A stretch of DNA of 64,000 nt, from NCBI GenBank assembly GCA_963653535.1, contig CAVJWU010000002.1:53362-117361 (forward strand), written 5' to 3'. Below the pieces are notes generated by a model, which saw only the letters and a list, made by a program, of their open reading frames with translations, was not told the origin of the DNA and searched no databases. The translations under genes were made by a program, and so were the position numbers. Below, piece by piece: positions 26,890-35,474 of the stretch (positions are counted from its first letter, which is position 1; each line of letters begins with the position of its first letter). The DNA is from UBA3210 sp963653535 (GTDB lineage Bacteria > Bacillota_I > Bacilli_A > RFN20 > CAG-449).

Positions 26890-27303
26890 TTAATTTTCTT
26901 CTTTTTTAGTTTCTTTTTTCTTTGTTAATTTTTGATTAACTACAACTGATACAATAATGTTAATTAAGTATGCTCCTAAAGTCGTACCCCAGAAGAAAAT
27001 GTTATATCCTAAGTATTGTAAAAAGATACAAATAAATAAACCAGCAATAAATAAAATCATTCTTGAAAAGTATAATAAGACAGATAAAGTTCTTCTTCTC
27101 GCAAATGGTTTTAATAAGAATCCAGTGAAATAATATAAAAGAATGTAATTCAAATTAGAAATAATACCACCGAGAAGAAAGCCTAGAGGTATCCACATTT
27201 GATTAATAAAAAAACAAAATGACGATAAGATAAATAATGTTAAATCAACAATCGAACACCATAACAAATTCTTTTTTGCTTCAATTAAATTTTCATTTTC
27301 CAT
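26890..27303 (-). CDS. AtpI-like small membrane protein
   Basis: 137 residues from the ATG at 27303, which has AAGGAGG; an upstream extension has none. Four hydrophobic segments (DLTLFILSSFCFFI, PLGFLLGGIISNLNYILL, MILFIAGLFICIFL, FFWGTTLGAYLINIIVSVVV) and a lysine-rich tail. Size, topology and position before atpB fit AtpI, which aids c-ring assembly, but sequence conservation of AtpI is low. Confidence 0.6.
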   Translation of the reverse strand: MENENLIEAKKNLLWCSIVDLTLFILSSFCFFINQMWIPLGFLLGGIISNLNYILLYYFTGFLLKPFARRRTLSVLLYFSRMILFIAGLFICIFLQYLGYNIFFWGTTLGAYLINIIVSVVVNQKLTKKKETKKEEN

Positions 27304-27350
27304 AAAAATTCCTCCTTCTTCAATTATATATTTTTTAAATGATGATATAA

Positions 27351-27375
27351 AGAAAAAAGACACCCGAAGGTGTCT
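27351..27375 (-). terminator. Terminator of the tRNA cluster
   Basis: A 7-bp stem AGACACC/GGTGTCT with a CGAA-type loop, followed on the minus strand by TTTTTTCTTT. It lies 12 bases after tRNA-Ser. Confidence 0.85.
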
Positions 27376-27386
27376 AAATTTTCTAC

Positions 27387-27477
27387 TGGCGGAGAAACAG
27401 AGATTTGAACTCTGGCGGGGCTTTCACCCCCTAATGGTTTTCAAGACCATCCCCTTCAGCCACTTGGGTATTTCTCC
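27387..27477 (-). tRNA. tRNA-Ser (anticodon TGA)
   Basis: 91 nt including encoded CCA. Acceptor stem GGAGAAA/TTTCTCC, anticodon loop CTTGAAA giving TGA, long class II variable arm, T arm GTTCAAAT. Third in a three-tRNA unit. Confidence 0.95.
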
Positions 27478-27492
27478 ATGTTATAAGTTTGG

Positions 27493-27565
27493 TGGACCCT
27501 GCAGGACTTGAACCTGCAACGACCCGTTTATGAGACGGGGGCTCTAACCATTGAACTAAGGGTCC
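27493..27565 (-). tRNA. tRNA with CAT anticodon, possibly tRNA-Ile2 (lysidine-modified)
   Basis: 73 nt including CCA. Acceptor GGACCCT/AGGGTCC, anticodon loop CTCATAA. It lacks the three G-C pairs of an initiator anticodon stem, and its acceptor end resembles Bacillus tRNA-Ile2(CAT) rather than elongator Met; the third tRNA in the cluster looks like the elongator. Assignment to Ile2 is by recollection of family features. Confidence 0.9.
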
Positions 27566-27572
27566 TTATAAT

Positions 27573-27649
27573 TGGTGGCGGCAGAGGGGGTCGAACCCTC
27601 GACCTGCCGGGTATGAGCCGGCCGCTCTAACCAACTGGGCTACACCGCC
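27573..27649 (-). tRNA. tRNA-Met (CAT), elongator type
   Basis: 77 nt including CCA. Starts GGCGGTGTAGC, anticodon loop CTCATAC, T loop GTTCGAC. The start closely resembles Bacillus elongator tRNA-Met. First of the three-tRNA unit. Confidence 0.93.
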
Positions 27650-27677
27650 ATATAAGTCATTCGCTCAATGCCTTATA

Positions 27678-27707
27678 ATAATAACAAATAAATATTATAT
27701 AAATCAA
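27678..27707 (-). promoter_or_regulatory. Probable promoter of the tRNA cluster
   Basis: On the minus strand TTGATT, 18 bases, TATTAT, about 30 bases before tRNA-Met. Confidence 0.5.
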
Positions 27708-28014
27708 GATATTTTTTTAATTTTTAATATTTTTTTGTAAAATTGTTATTTGTCTTAATTAAATTATAGATTTTAAAAAGAAAAATAGTCTATGTATTTT
27801 AATTTTTTTAGTGCATTGTTCATATTTATATTTAGGATAGAACTTTACGTATTAATCTTCATCGCTGCGCAATGAATAATCACATTTTGTAACATTTACT
27901 AATGTATCATTTCGAATTAGTTTATTTAAATTGATAAATTCGGATAATATCTAAAAGTTAATAAAATAAATTTTCTTCAAAATGAATAAATTTAAGCTAG
28001 AAAAAATAGCATTG
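27708..28014. other. Intergenic stretch without a convincing gene
   Basis: About 300 bases of AT-rich DNA between the tRNA promoter and the mgtE terminator. One minus-strand frame stays open for about 30 codons but has no start or ribosome-binding site. I see no tRNA, hairpin with T-run, or repeat here. Confidence 0.5.
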
Positions 28015-28043
28015 TAATAAAAAAATCCGTAGAAACGGATTTT
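28015..28043 (-). terminator. Terminator of mgtE
   Basis: A 9-bp stem AAAATCCGT/ACGGATTTT with a 4-base loop and a T-run on the minus strand. Confidence 0.85.
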
Positions 28044-28072
28044 AATTACATAATATAAATATTAGTTAAATA

Positions 28073-29464
28073 TTAAAATAAAGAGAAGAATAATCCGATT
28101 AAAGTATAATAAACGCAAGCGGAAACCATATCATTAATAGTTGTAATCATTGGGCCAGATGCTACTGCTGGATCAACTTTAATCTTTTTAAATAAAATAG
28201 GAAGTAATAAGCCTACGATATTTGATAAAGTAATAGATATTACTAAAGAAGTACCGACACTAGCCGAGACTTTTAAGCAATCCATTGCATCAAATATATT
28301 AGATTTATCAGAGAATACTCCTTCATGTCTTATGCATAAGAATGCAAAAATGACGCCAAATGATAATATTCCTAATAAAAGTCCATTAAAAATACCTACC
28401 ATTGTTTCTTTATACATCATTTTTAAAATTTTCTTTTTAGAAACATCGTCATCATCATTAATATCAGTTAAAGTAACAGCAAGAGATTGGGTACCAGCAT
28501 TACCAGCCATATCAAAGACTACCGATTGGAATAATACTGCTGCTGAAATAACTGCGATAACTGTTTCAAAAGCAGAAACGACACTAGAAACAACTAATCC
28601 TAAAAATAATAATAAAATTAACCAAGGTAATCTTTTTTTCATTGATACCCAAATTGATTCATCTTTATCTTCAGAAGTTAAACCAGCTAAACGATGCATA
28701 TCTTCATGAAGTTCACTAGTAACAAGTTCAACTACGTCGTTCGCGGTTAATGCACCGATTACTAAATTGTTATCATCGACAACTGGAATAATTTTTTCAT
28801 TATAATCTTTAATATCATTAATGACATCATCAATTTTTGCATGTGCTTGTAAAGCAGGATAAGAAGTAATAGCCTTAGCCATTAAATCATCACCTTGACG
28901 AGCGATAATTAAATCATTTAAGTTTAAAGCACCGACAAATTTGTTATCTTTATCAGTAATAAAAATAACTGAGATGTTATCGTTATCACTAGCTTGTTCA
29001 ATAACTTTCTTCATCGCCTTTTTTACGTCATCAGTATCTAAGATAGTAACGTAGTTTGTAGTCATTAAAGAACCAACTTCATCATCTTCAAATGATAAAA
29101 TTAATTTAATATCATCCTTAACTTCTTTATCTTCGATTAAGTTTAAGATTTTTTCTCTATCTTCATCTTCCATTTCTTGAAGAGCATCGACAGCATCGTC
29201 AGCATCCATGTTTTCAATGATATCTGCTGCTTGATCTTCTTTCATGTAGTCTAAGAATTCATCTTTATCTTCAACATAAGTTAAGATATCAGATGCTTCT
29301 TCAGCACCTAAGATTTTAGTAAGTTTTGCTTTTTCTTCATCACTTAAAAATTCAAATGCGTCCGCGACGTCTGAATCATGATAATGAGATAGTTTTTCTT
29401 TTTTTTCTGCATTAGAAAGATTAGATCTTACAATGTCTAAAATTTCTTGAATTAATTCATTCAT
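28073..29464 (-). CDS. mgtE: Magnesium transporter MgtE
   Basis: 463 residues with the MgtE layout: N-terminal helical MgtE domain (about 1-130, ending in the acidic helices DADDAVDALQEMEDED), two CBS domains (about 135-255), the connecting plug helix, and five transmembrane helices (about 285-463) with the conserved stretch MAGNAGTQSLAVTLTDI near the pore. It is a Mg2+ channel closed by Mg2+ binding to the cytoplasmic domain. It is preceded by a short leader ORF with competing hairpins. Confidence 0.95.
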   Translation of the reverse strand: MNELIQEILDIVRSNLSNAEKKEKLSHYHDSDVADAFEFLSDEEKAKLTKILGAEEASDILTYVEDKDEFLDYMKEDQAADIIENMDADDAVDALQEMEDEDREKILNLIEDKEVKDDIKLILSFEDDEVGSLMTTNYVTILDTDDVKKAMKKVIEQASDNDNISVIFITDKDNKFVGALNLNDLIIARQGDDLMAKAITSYPALQAHAKIDDVINDIKDYNEKIIPVVDDNNLVIGALTANDVVELVTSELHEDMHRLAGLTSEDKDESIWVSMKKRLPWLILLLFLGLVVSSVVSAFETVIAVISAAVLFQSVVFDMAGNAGTQSLAVTLTDINDDDDVSKKKILKMMYKETMVGIFNGLLLGILSFGVIFAFLCIRHEGVFSDKSNIFDAMDCLKVSASVGTSLVISITLSNIVGLLLPILFKKIKVDPAVASGPMITTINDMVSACVYYTLIGLFFSLF

Positions 29465-29469
29465 ATTTT

Positions 29470-29581
29470 ACCTCCATATATAAGAGGCATTTAATATTTA
29501 TTTAAAAATAGACATGGTAAAAATGCCTCTAAAACCAAGTCTAAGAAGTTCTCGCGGTTTCGAATTATCCATTTTTACCAT
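29470..29581 (-). promoter_or_regulatory. mgtE leader with mutually exclusive hairpins
   Basis: Two perfect inverted repeats share bases. Hairpin 1 pairs ATGGTAAAAATG around the leader ORF start (29570-29581) with CATTTTTACCAT (29514-29525). Hairpin 2 pairs AGAGGCATTT (29521-29530) with AAATGCCTCT (29483-29492). Both use 29521-29525, so only one can form at a time. A third pairing, GCCTC (29484-29488) with GAGGT in the mgtE Shine-Dalgarno sequence (29470-29474), is possible only if hairpin 2 is open. This suggests translational control of mgtE. Confidence 0.65.
29498..29572 (-). CDS. Putative mgtE leader peptide, 24 residues
   Basis: ATG preceded by AAGGAGATGGTAAAA; the product begins MDNSKPRELLRLGFRGIF and ends TMSIFK, stopping 34 bases before mgtE. 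Its start codon and its last codons lie in competing hairpins, so ribosome progress through it would decide which hairpin forms. It sits 31 bases after the trigger-factor-like gene, with no terminator between. I do not recognise the peptide. Confidence 0.6.
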   Translation of the reverse strand: MDNSKPRELLRLGFRGIFTMSIFK

Positions 29582-29603
29582 CTCCTTTCATTTTAAATTT
29601 CAA

Positions 29604-30533
29604 TTAATCGTTATTCTTTACTAAGAATTCTGATACCTTGTTACGAGCGATATCTTTCTTCATGTCATCTTTATGAGCTAATAAAGTTGCATCAATTTGT
29701 TCTTGAGTTAAATTGTATTGAGCTTTCATTAAAGCAACATGTGAATTTAATTCTTCATCAGTAACAATAATGTTTTCTAATTTTGCTACTTCATCAAAGA
29801 TAACATCAATTTTAAATGATTTAATTGCTTCTGGTTTAATTTCTTTCTTGAAATCTTCCATAGTAGAATTAATCATTTGTAAATATCCATCAATATTTGA
29901 ACCATATTGAGCCATCGCTCTATCATAATATTCAATCATATCTTGAATTTTCTTGTTATATTCTTCTTCACTAACTTCAATATCAGAATGTTCTACAATA
30001 TGATCTAATAATTTTGTTAAATATTCATTTAACATCTTATTTTCTTTTTGTAAATACATTTGATTCTTTAATTCTTTTTTGAATTCTTCAACACTTTTCA
30101 TTCCGTATTGAGCGACGAATTCATCATTTAATTCTGCATTTTTCTTTTCTTTAACTGCATTAATTTTGCATTTGAAAAGTGCTTTTTTACCTTTTAAATT
30201 TTCAGCTTGATAATTTTCAGGGAATGTAACATTAACATCAACATTATCACCTTTTTTATAACCGACTAATTGATCTTCAAAGCCAGGAATAAATGTATTT
30301 GAGCCAAGTTCGAGATCATATCCTTCACCTTTGCCTCCGTCAAAAGCTATGCCGTCACAGAAGCCTTCAAAATCAATGTTAACTACACTTCCTAATTTAC
30401 TTTCAGCATCAACTTCTTCAAAAGTAGAAGCTTGTTTTAACATATTAGCGATTTCAAGTTCAACTTCTTCGTCTTTTACTTCTTCAGCATGTACTTTGCC
30501 TAACTTATTTTCTTTATATTGTCCGATTTTCAT
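29604..30533 (-). CDS. Trigger factor-like peptidyl-prolyl isomerase lacking the ribosome-binding domain
   Basis: 309 residues, against about 430 for normal trigger factor. An FKBP-type PPIase domain at about 45-125 (GSVVNIDFEGFCDGIAF, GSNTFIPGFEDQLVGYKKGD) is followed by the trigger factor C-terminal chaperone helices (NAELNDEFVAQYGMKSVEEF onward). The N-terminal ribosome-docking domain (GFRxGKxP motif) is absent. Only about 95 bases separate its start from the hypA terminator, so the missing part is not hidden by a frameshift. Probably a free cytosolic foldase. Confidence 0.85.
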   Translation of the reverse strand: MKIGQYKENKLGKVHAEEVKDEEVELEIANMLKQASTFEEVDAESKLGSVVNIDFEGFCDGIAFDGGKGEGYDLELGSNTFIPGFEDQLVGYKKGDNVDVNVTFPENYQAENLKGKKALFKCKINAVKEKKNAELNDEFVAQYGMKSVEEFKKELKNQMYLQKENKMLNEYLTKLLDHIVEHSDIEVSEEEYNKKIQDMIEYYDRAMAQYGSNIDGYLQMINSTMEDFKKEIKPEAIKSFKIDVIFDEVAKLENIIVTDEELNSHVALMKAQYNLTQEQIDATLLAHKDDMKKDIARNKVSEFLVKNND

Positions 30534-30626
30534 TTTTAAAATACCTTTCTTTCAATTAAACATCCGTCTAACCTCAAATATTATATTAGAAACACAATGA
30601 TAAAAGATAGAAAAAAAATCGATTTT

Positions 30627-30665
30627 AGAAAAAAAGATTGTGTAAGTGTTTACCCACTTACACAA
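30627..30665 (-). terminator. Terminator after hypA
   Basis: An 11-bp stem TTGTGTAAGTG/CACTTACACAA followed on the minus strand by CTTTTTTTCT. It separates the hyp unit from the trigger-factor-like gene. Confidence 0.88.
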
Positions 30666-30670
30666 CCTAA

Positions 30671-31015
30671 TTAGTCAATTTCAATTTGTTTTATATTAAA
30701 TTCATTTCCTTTGAGTAAATATGTGTTTTCTGAACCGCAGAATGGACATATTTTACCATGTTCAACAGTAGAATATTCCTTTGAACAATTCGAACAAAAA
30801 GTAACAGCTTTAATAATTTCAACTTTTAGTTCACAATTTTCAAGTTCAGGATGTTTTTTTCTTGCCCAATTCCAACAATCGATTAATAAATCAGGAACGA
30901 CTGTGGAAACTTCACCAAGTTCAATAATTACGCGATCAACTTTAGGGATATTATTCTTATGAGCAATAGAAACAACATGATCTACTACGTGGAAAGTAAC
31001 ACCTAATTCATGCAT
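30671..31015 (-). CDS. hypA: Nickel metallochaperone HypA
   Basis: 114 residues. It begins MHELG, the Met-His-Glu nickel site of HypA, and has the zinc ribbon CSNC...CPFC at about 74-93. It delivers nickel for [NiFe]-hydrogenase (or urease) maturation with HypB. Its ATG overlaps the stop of the Fe-S flavoprotein gene by one base. Confidence 0.9.
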   Translation of the reverse strand: MHELGVTFHVVDHVVSIAHKNNIPKVDRVIIELGEVSTVVPDLLIDCWNWARKKHPELENCELKVEIIKAVTFCSNCSKEYSTVEHGKICPFCGSENTYLLKGNEFNIKQIEID

Positions 31016-33924
31016 TACTTATTAGCTTCCTTACTTTGTTTCTTTTGAGCTTTTTTCCATTCCTTATGTGCTTTTTCTGATGCTTTTTCTTCTTTAGTAT
31101 GTTTACCAAATTTAATTTTTACTGCACGTTTAATTGCATATGGAAGGATATATTTAAACTTATCTTCAGATTTAACCATCTTTGTACATTCTGGATGATC
31201 TCTAACTAAGGTAATAGCATCGAACATACATTTTGTAGTACAGATACCACATCCAATACATTTATTACCATCAACTACTGAAGCACCACATGATAAACAT
31301 CTTGAGGTTTCAATCTTAACTTGTTCTTCAGTTAATGTTAAATGAGCATCTTTAAATGATGATTTATGATCGATAGATGTATCTAGTCCAGCTTCTTGTC
31401 TACCAGCAGTATCATAAGAATCAACTTTAATATTATTTTTATCAAGCATAATGAAGTCTCTTCTATTTCTACCAATTGTTAATGAAGCATGTTCATGAAC
31501 GTATCTATGGAGAGATTCAGCCGCGCATTTACCTGCTTCAATTGCATCGATTGCAAATTTAGGACCAGTATAAACATCACCGCCGACGAAGATATCTTCT
31601 TCTGCAGTTTGATATGTTAATTTATCAGCGAGAGGATAATTTCCGTGCCAATAAGTTACCTTAGTTCCTTTTAATAAATCACCCCAAACAATGCTTTGAC
31701 CAATTGCAAAGATTACGTGTTTTGCTTCAACTTCGATAGTTTCGTTTTCATCATATTGAGGATTGAATTTACCTGTTTCATCTTTTATTGCAGTACATCT
31801 TTTAAAGACAACACCTCTAACTGCACCATTATCATCTTTAAGGACTTCTTTTGGTCCCCAAGCATTATTAATTTCAATATTTTCTTCGAGAGTTTCAGAA
31901 ATTTCTTCATTTGAAGCAGGCATTTCTTCACGAGTTTCAAGTGAGAACATGCTGACCTTAGAAGCACCAAATCTTAAAGCAGTTCTTGCGCAGTCTACTG
32001 CAACGTTACCGCCGCCTACTACCACGACTTCACCATCAAGTTTTTGAGATAAGTCTTCAGAAGCATTATGTAAGAAGTTAACAGCGATATCGACACCTTT
32101 TGCATCTTCTCCAGTAATACCAGGTAATTTACCACCTTGGCAACCAATTGCAACATAGAATGCTTGATATCCTTGTTTTCTTAATTCTTCAATTGTGACA
32201 TCTTTACCAACTTCGACACCAGTTTTAATTTCAACGCCTAATTCTCTAATGACATCAATTTCAGCTTCAATAACATCTTTTTCAAGTTTATATGATGGAA
32301 TACCGTATGTTAACATACCACCACATTTTTTATTCTTTTCAAAAATTGTTGGTTTATAACCTTTAGTCGCTAAATAATATGCACATGATAAACCAGCAGG
32401 ACCTGCACCGATAATTGCAATTTTTTGTTCCCAATGATCTAATCTATTTGAAGCAATAGTTACTTCAGGAATATAACGAGTTTCCGCTTTTAAATCTTGT
32501 TCGGCAAGGAATTTTTTAACTGCATCAATAGAAACAGCTTTATCGATATCACCTCTAGTACAAGCTTCTTCACAACGTTTATTACAGATACGTCCGCAGA
32601 TAGCTGGAAGTGGATTATCTTTCTTAATTAAAGCTAATGCATCTCTATATCTACCTTCGGCTGCAAGTTTTAAATAGCCTTGAACTGCAACGTGAGCAGG
32701 ACAAGCTGTTTTACAAGGAGCAGTACCAGTATCATAACAGTTAATTCTATTATTATCACGATAGTTTTCATCGTATTTATCTCTACCCCAACTCATATTA
32801 TCAGGTAATTCATGTTTTGGATAAACGACTTGTGAACCATCTTTCTTACATAATTTTTGACCTAATTTAACCGCGCCAGCAGGGCAATATTCAACACACT
32901 TACCACAAGCAACACATTTTTTTGAATCTACATGAGCGGTATAAGCACTACGAGACATATTTGGTGTATTAAATAATTGTGATGTTCTTAAAGCGTTACA
33001 AATGTTAACGTTACAGTTACAAATACCAAAGATTTTATTTTCACCATCAATATTAGTAATTTGGTGAACGAAGCCATTATCTTCAGCAATTTTTAAAATA
33101 CGCATAGCTTCTTCATAACTAATATCATGACCTTTACCTGTTTCACGGCAATAATCAGCGAAATCACCAACACCGATACACCAGTTAAATTGATCATCCG
33201 CGCATCCTTCATCTAAAGCAGATCTAGAAGCTCTACAAGAACATTGGCCAACACCAATATGACCTTCATATTTCTTTAACCAATATGATAAGTGTTCTAA
33301 ATCCATGGAAGTATTTTCCATTTCAATTGCTTTTTCTACTGGGATGACGTGCATACCAACGCCACTTCCTCCTGGAGGAACTAGTTGAGTAATACCATCT
33401 AGTGGGATAAAAGTCATTCTTTCAAAGAAAGAAGCAAGTGCAGGATGTTCTCTTAAACGTGGATTATCCATTTTCTTTCCATCAGGAGTAATAAATTTTT
33501 CTTCCATGTTAAATAATTCTGCGCTACCAGGGACGAATAAAGGTAAAACATATCTTCTTTCACTTTGAGGAGCAGTTCTACCATTATGGTCATAATGATA
33601 ACCATAATCATATTCAAGTAAACCAATATAAGACATTTCATCTAATAATTTTTGGAAATGTTCTTTATCTTTTGCTTGATCAGGATTCATTTTACATAAA
33701 TCTTCAAATGTATAATGATGTCTAAGCTTCATTGTTAAAGCAACATCTGCCATTTCATCTGTTACAATATCTGCAAGTCCCCAATATTCAGGATCTTCAA
33801 CTTTAATACCATGTAATTTATGGTCAAAGACATCTGTAATCTTCTTTCCTAATTTTACAATCTTTTCATTCGCTACTTTGTCACTCATATGTGGTGGGAC
33901 AACTTTTTTACTCATTTCTGGCAT
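31015..33924 (-). CDS. Large Fe-S flavoprotein: ferredoxin-type N-terminus, GltD-like NADPH oxidoreductase, ferredoxin C-terminus
   Basis: 969 residues. The N-terminal 360 hold Cys clusters (GQCSCRAS near 227, ICNCNVNICN near 301) and a 4Fe-4S motif CVACGKCVEYC near 337. Residues 400-890 are a GltD/NfnB-like module: CPAHVAVQGYL, FAD site IAIIGAGPAGLS near 502, NAD(P) site VVVVGGGNVAVDCA. The C-terminus has two more Fe-S motifs (CLSCGAS, CIGCGICTTKC). It probably moves electrons between NAD(P)H and a low-potential carrier. Flanked by hypB and hypA with overlaps or 3-base gaps, so the three form an operon. Confidence 0.82.
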   Translation of the reverse strand: MPEMSKKVVPPHMSDKVANEKIVKLGKKITDVFDHKLHGIKVEDPEYWGLADIVTDEMADVALTMKLRHHYTFEDLCKMNPDQAKDKEHFQKLLDEMSYIGLLEYDYGYHYDHNGRTAPQSERRYVLPLFVPGSAELFNMEEKFITPDGKKMDNPRLREHPALASFFERMTFIPLDGITQLVPPGGSGVGMHVIPVEKAIEMENTSMDLEHLSYWLKKYEGHIGVGQCSCRASRSALDEGCADDQFNWCIGVGDFADYCRETGKGHDISYEEAMRILKIAEDNGFVHQITNIDGENKIFGICNCNVNICNALRTSQLFNTPNMSRSAYTAHVDSKKCVACGKCVEYCPAGAVKLGQKLCKKDGSQVVYPKHELPDNMSWGRDKYDENYRDNNRINCYDTGTAPCKTACPAHVAVQGYLKLAAEGRYRDALALIKKDNPLPAICGRICNKRCEEACTRGDIDKAVSIDAVKKFLAEQDLKAETRYIPEVTIASNRLDHWEQKIAIIGAGPAGLSCAYYLATKGYKPTIFEKNKKCGGMLTYGIPSYKLEKDVIEAEIDVIRELGVEIKTGVEVGKDVTIEELRKQGYQAFYVAIGCQGGKLPGITGEDAKGVDIAVNFLHNASEDLSQKLDGEVVVVGGGNVAVDCARTALRFGASKVSMFSLETREEMPASNEEISETLEENIEINNAWGPKEVLKDDNGAVRGVVFKRCTAIKDETGKFNPQYDENETIEVEAKHVIFAIGQSIVWGDLLKGTKVTYWHGNYPLADKLTYQTAEEDIFVGGDVYTGPKFAIDAIEAGKCAAESLHRYVHEHASLTIGRNRRDFIMLDKNNIKVDSYDTAGRQEAGLDTSIDHKSSFKDAHLTLTEEQVKIETSRCLSCGASVVDGNKCIGCGICTTKCMFDAITLVRDHPECTKMVKSEDKFKYILPYAIKRAVKIKFGKHTKEEKASEKAHKEWKKAQKKQSKEANK

Positions 33925-33927
33925 ACA

Positions 33928-34605
33928 CTACTCTCCTTTTTTTATGCTTTCAATTTTATTTTTCATCCATAATGCTAATTCATTAACTCCTTCCCCAGTT
34001 TTCGCGGAGATTAATAATATATCTGCATTAGGATTATCGAGTTTTATTCTTTCTTTGCTCGCTTCAATGTTGAAGTCAAATACTGGTAAAACATCTATTT
34101 TATTAATAACAACTAAATCGCTCACTTCGTAAATAAGAGGATATTTACTTGGCTTATCATCTCCTTCAGGAACTGAAAGAATTGTCATATTAACTTGTGC
34201 ACCTGTATCAAATTCAGCTGGACAAACTAAATTGCCAATATTTTCTAAGATGACGAAATCTAATTCTTCATAATTAATAGCATCTAAACCTTGTTTAGTC
34301 ATACTTGCGTCAAGATGACACATTCCACCAGTATGAAGTTGTATCGCTTTAACTCCCGTTTCTCTTTGTATCGTTAATGCGTCAACATCAGAATCGATAT
34401 CAGCCTCCATGACCCCAATTTTAAAATCATTCTTTAAAATATTGATCAGTTTTATTAATGTTGATGTTTTTCCGCTACCAGGTGAAGACATTAGGTTAAG
34501 CAAAAAAACTTTCTTTTTATTTAATAATGATCGAAGTTCTTTAGCTTCTAAATCATTATTACCTAAAATAGACTCTTTAACTTCTAAAATCTTTACTTGA
34601 TCCAT
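33928..34605 (-). CDS. hypB: Hydrogenase/urease nickel-insertion GTPase HypB
   Basis: 225 residues from the ATG at 34605, which has GAGGTG; the frame extends upstream without a ribosome-binding site. P-loop LMSSPGSGKTS, the metal/GTPase segment GGMCHLDASM, the ENIGNLVCPAEFD motif and the NKIDVLP base-recognition motif identify HypB. There is no histidine-rich nickel-storage stretch. It works with HypA. No hydrogenase subunit genes are in the window. Confidence 0.92.
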   Translation of the reverse strand: MDQVKILEVKESILGNNDLEAKELRSLLNKKKVFLLNLMSSPGSGKTSTLIKLINILKNDFKIGVMEADIDSDVDALTIQRETGVKAIQLHTGGMCHLDASMTKQGLDAINYEELDFVILENIGNLVCPAEFDTGAQVNMTILSVPEGDDKPSKYPLIYEVSDLVVINKIDVLPVFDFNIEASKERIKLDNPNADILLISAKTGEGVNELALWMKNKIESIKKGE

Positions 34606-34721
34606 AAAACACCTCATATTTAATTTTATAAAATAAAAATAAAGTTGTAAAGTATACACATGTTAAAAAAGCCAAAAATTGTTATTTTTTTATCAATAAA
34701 AGTTTATTAATTAAGACTAGT

Positions 34722-34759
34722 TTAAAAAAAATAAGACTAACACAACGGTTAGTCTTATT
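34722..34759 (-). terminator. Terminator of the IspD-like gene
   Basis: A 12-bp stem AATAAGACTAAC/GTTAGTCTTATT followed by TTTTTTTAAA on the minus strand. Confidence 0.85.
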
Positions 34760-34772
34760 AAACTTATTATAT

Positions 34773-35474
34773 TTAATTTTGTAATAAAAATTCAGCAATT
34801 AATAAATCCATTTCAGTATAAGTATTTAAATGTGAAGTTTCATCGACAATTAAATAAGTTGGAACATTAATTAATTTCATTAAAGAAGTTTCATCATCAA
34901 ATCTTTGATTTAAATCTATAGCAAAATTATGCGCAGTTCTTAATCTATCTAGCTTAAATCCTTGTGGAGATGTAATAGTATAAAGATCATTTTTATCTAA
35001 GTTTTTATCGATATAATTATCTGCAGTTTTAGTAATAGTTTTTCTTGATACCGCCTTAATAAAACTTACTGCTTCATGGTTTTGCATCGCTTCTAATACT
35101 AACGAAATATCATTTTTAGTGATATTAATTCTACTTGCATCATGAATGATAATATTTGCATTAGAAACATAATGTTCACTATCATTAAGGAATAGGATAC
35201 CAGCATTAACACTCGCATCTTGACTAATGCCGCCGGAAACTACTCCCATGACTTTATCAAAATTTCTTAATTTAACAACATCTTCGGTTTTTTTGACATA
35301 CTCTAAATCAGTAATAATCACAATCTTATCAATATCAGGATGTTTTTGAAAAGTATCTAAGACGCGACAAGCAATACGAGTACGAAAATCTTCATAGACA
35401 TTTTTAGATACTTTATTAGTTTGGTTCATGAATTTATTTCCATGACCACAAGTTAAAATAAAAGCGATATTCAT
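34773..35474 (-). CDS. IspD/TarI-like cytidylyltransferase with altered nucleotide-binding signature
   Basis: 233 residues of the IspD nucleotidyltransferase family. Conserved parts: VVSGGISQDASV (usual GGxxRxxSV), IIHDASRINI and TSPQGFKL. The N-terminal signature, normally AGGxGxRM, reads TCGHGNKFM here, and the family Arg in VSGGxxR is missing. IspD makes CDP-methylerythritol in the MEP isoprenoid pathway; TarI makes CDP-ribitol. Given the changes, the substrate or activity is uncertain. One-base overlap with the upstream zinc-ribbon gene. Confidence 0.6.
   Translation of the reverse strand: MNIAFILTCGHGNKFMNQTNKVSKNVYEDFRTRIACRVLDTFQKHPDIDKIVIITDLEYVKKTEDVVKLRNFDKVMGVVSGGISQDASVNAGILFLNDSEHYVSNANIIIHDASRINITKNDISLVLEAMQNHEAVSFIKAVSRKTITKTADNYIDKNLDKNDLYTITSPQGFKLDRLRTAHNFAIDLNQRFDDETSLMKLINVPTYLIVDETSHLNTYTEMDLLIAEFLLQN

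Noticed and set aside
27708..28014. Possible gene or 6S-like RNA in the gap before mgtE
   Set aside because: No start codon with ribosome-binding site, no promoter-terminator pair and no long imperfect hairpin like 6S RNA.
30534..30670. Hidden, frameshifted N-terminal domain of trigger factor
   Set aside because: The interval contains the hypA terminator and fewer than 100 bases before the start, too short to encode about 120 residues.
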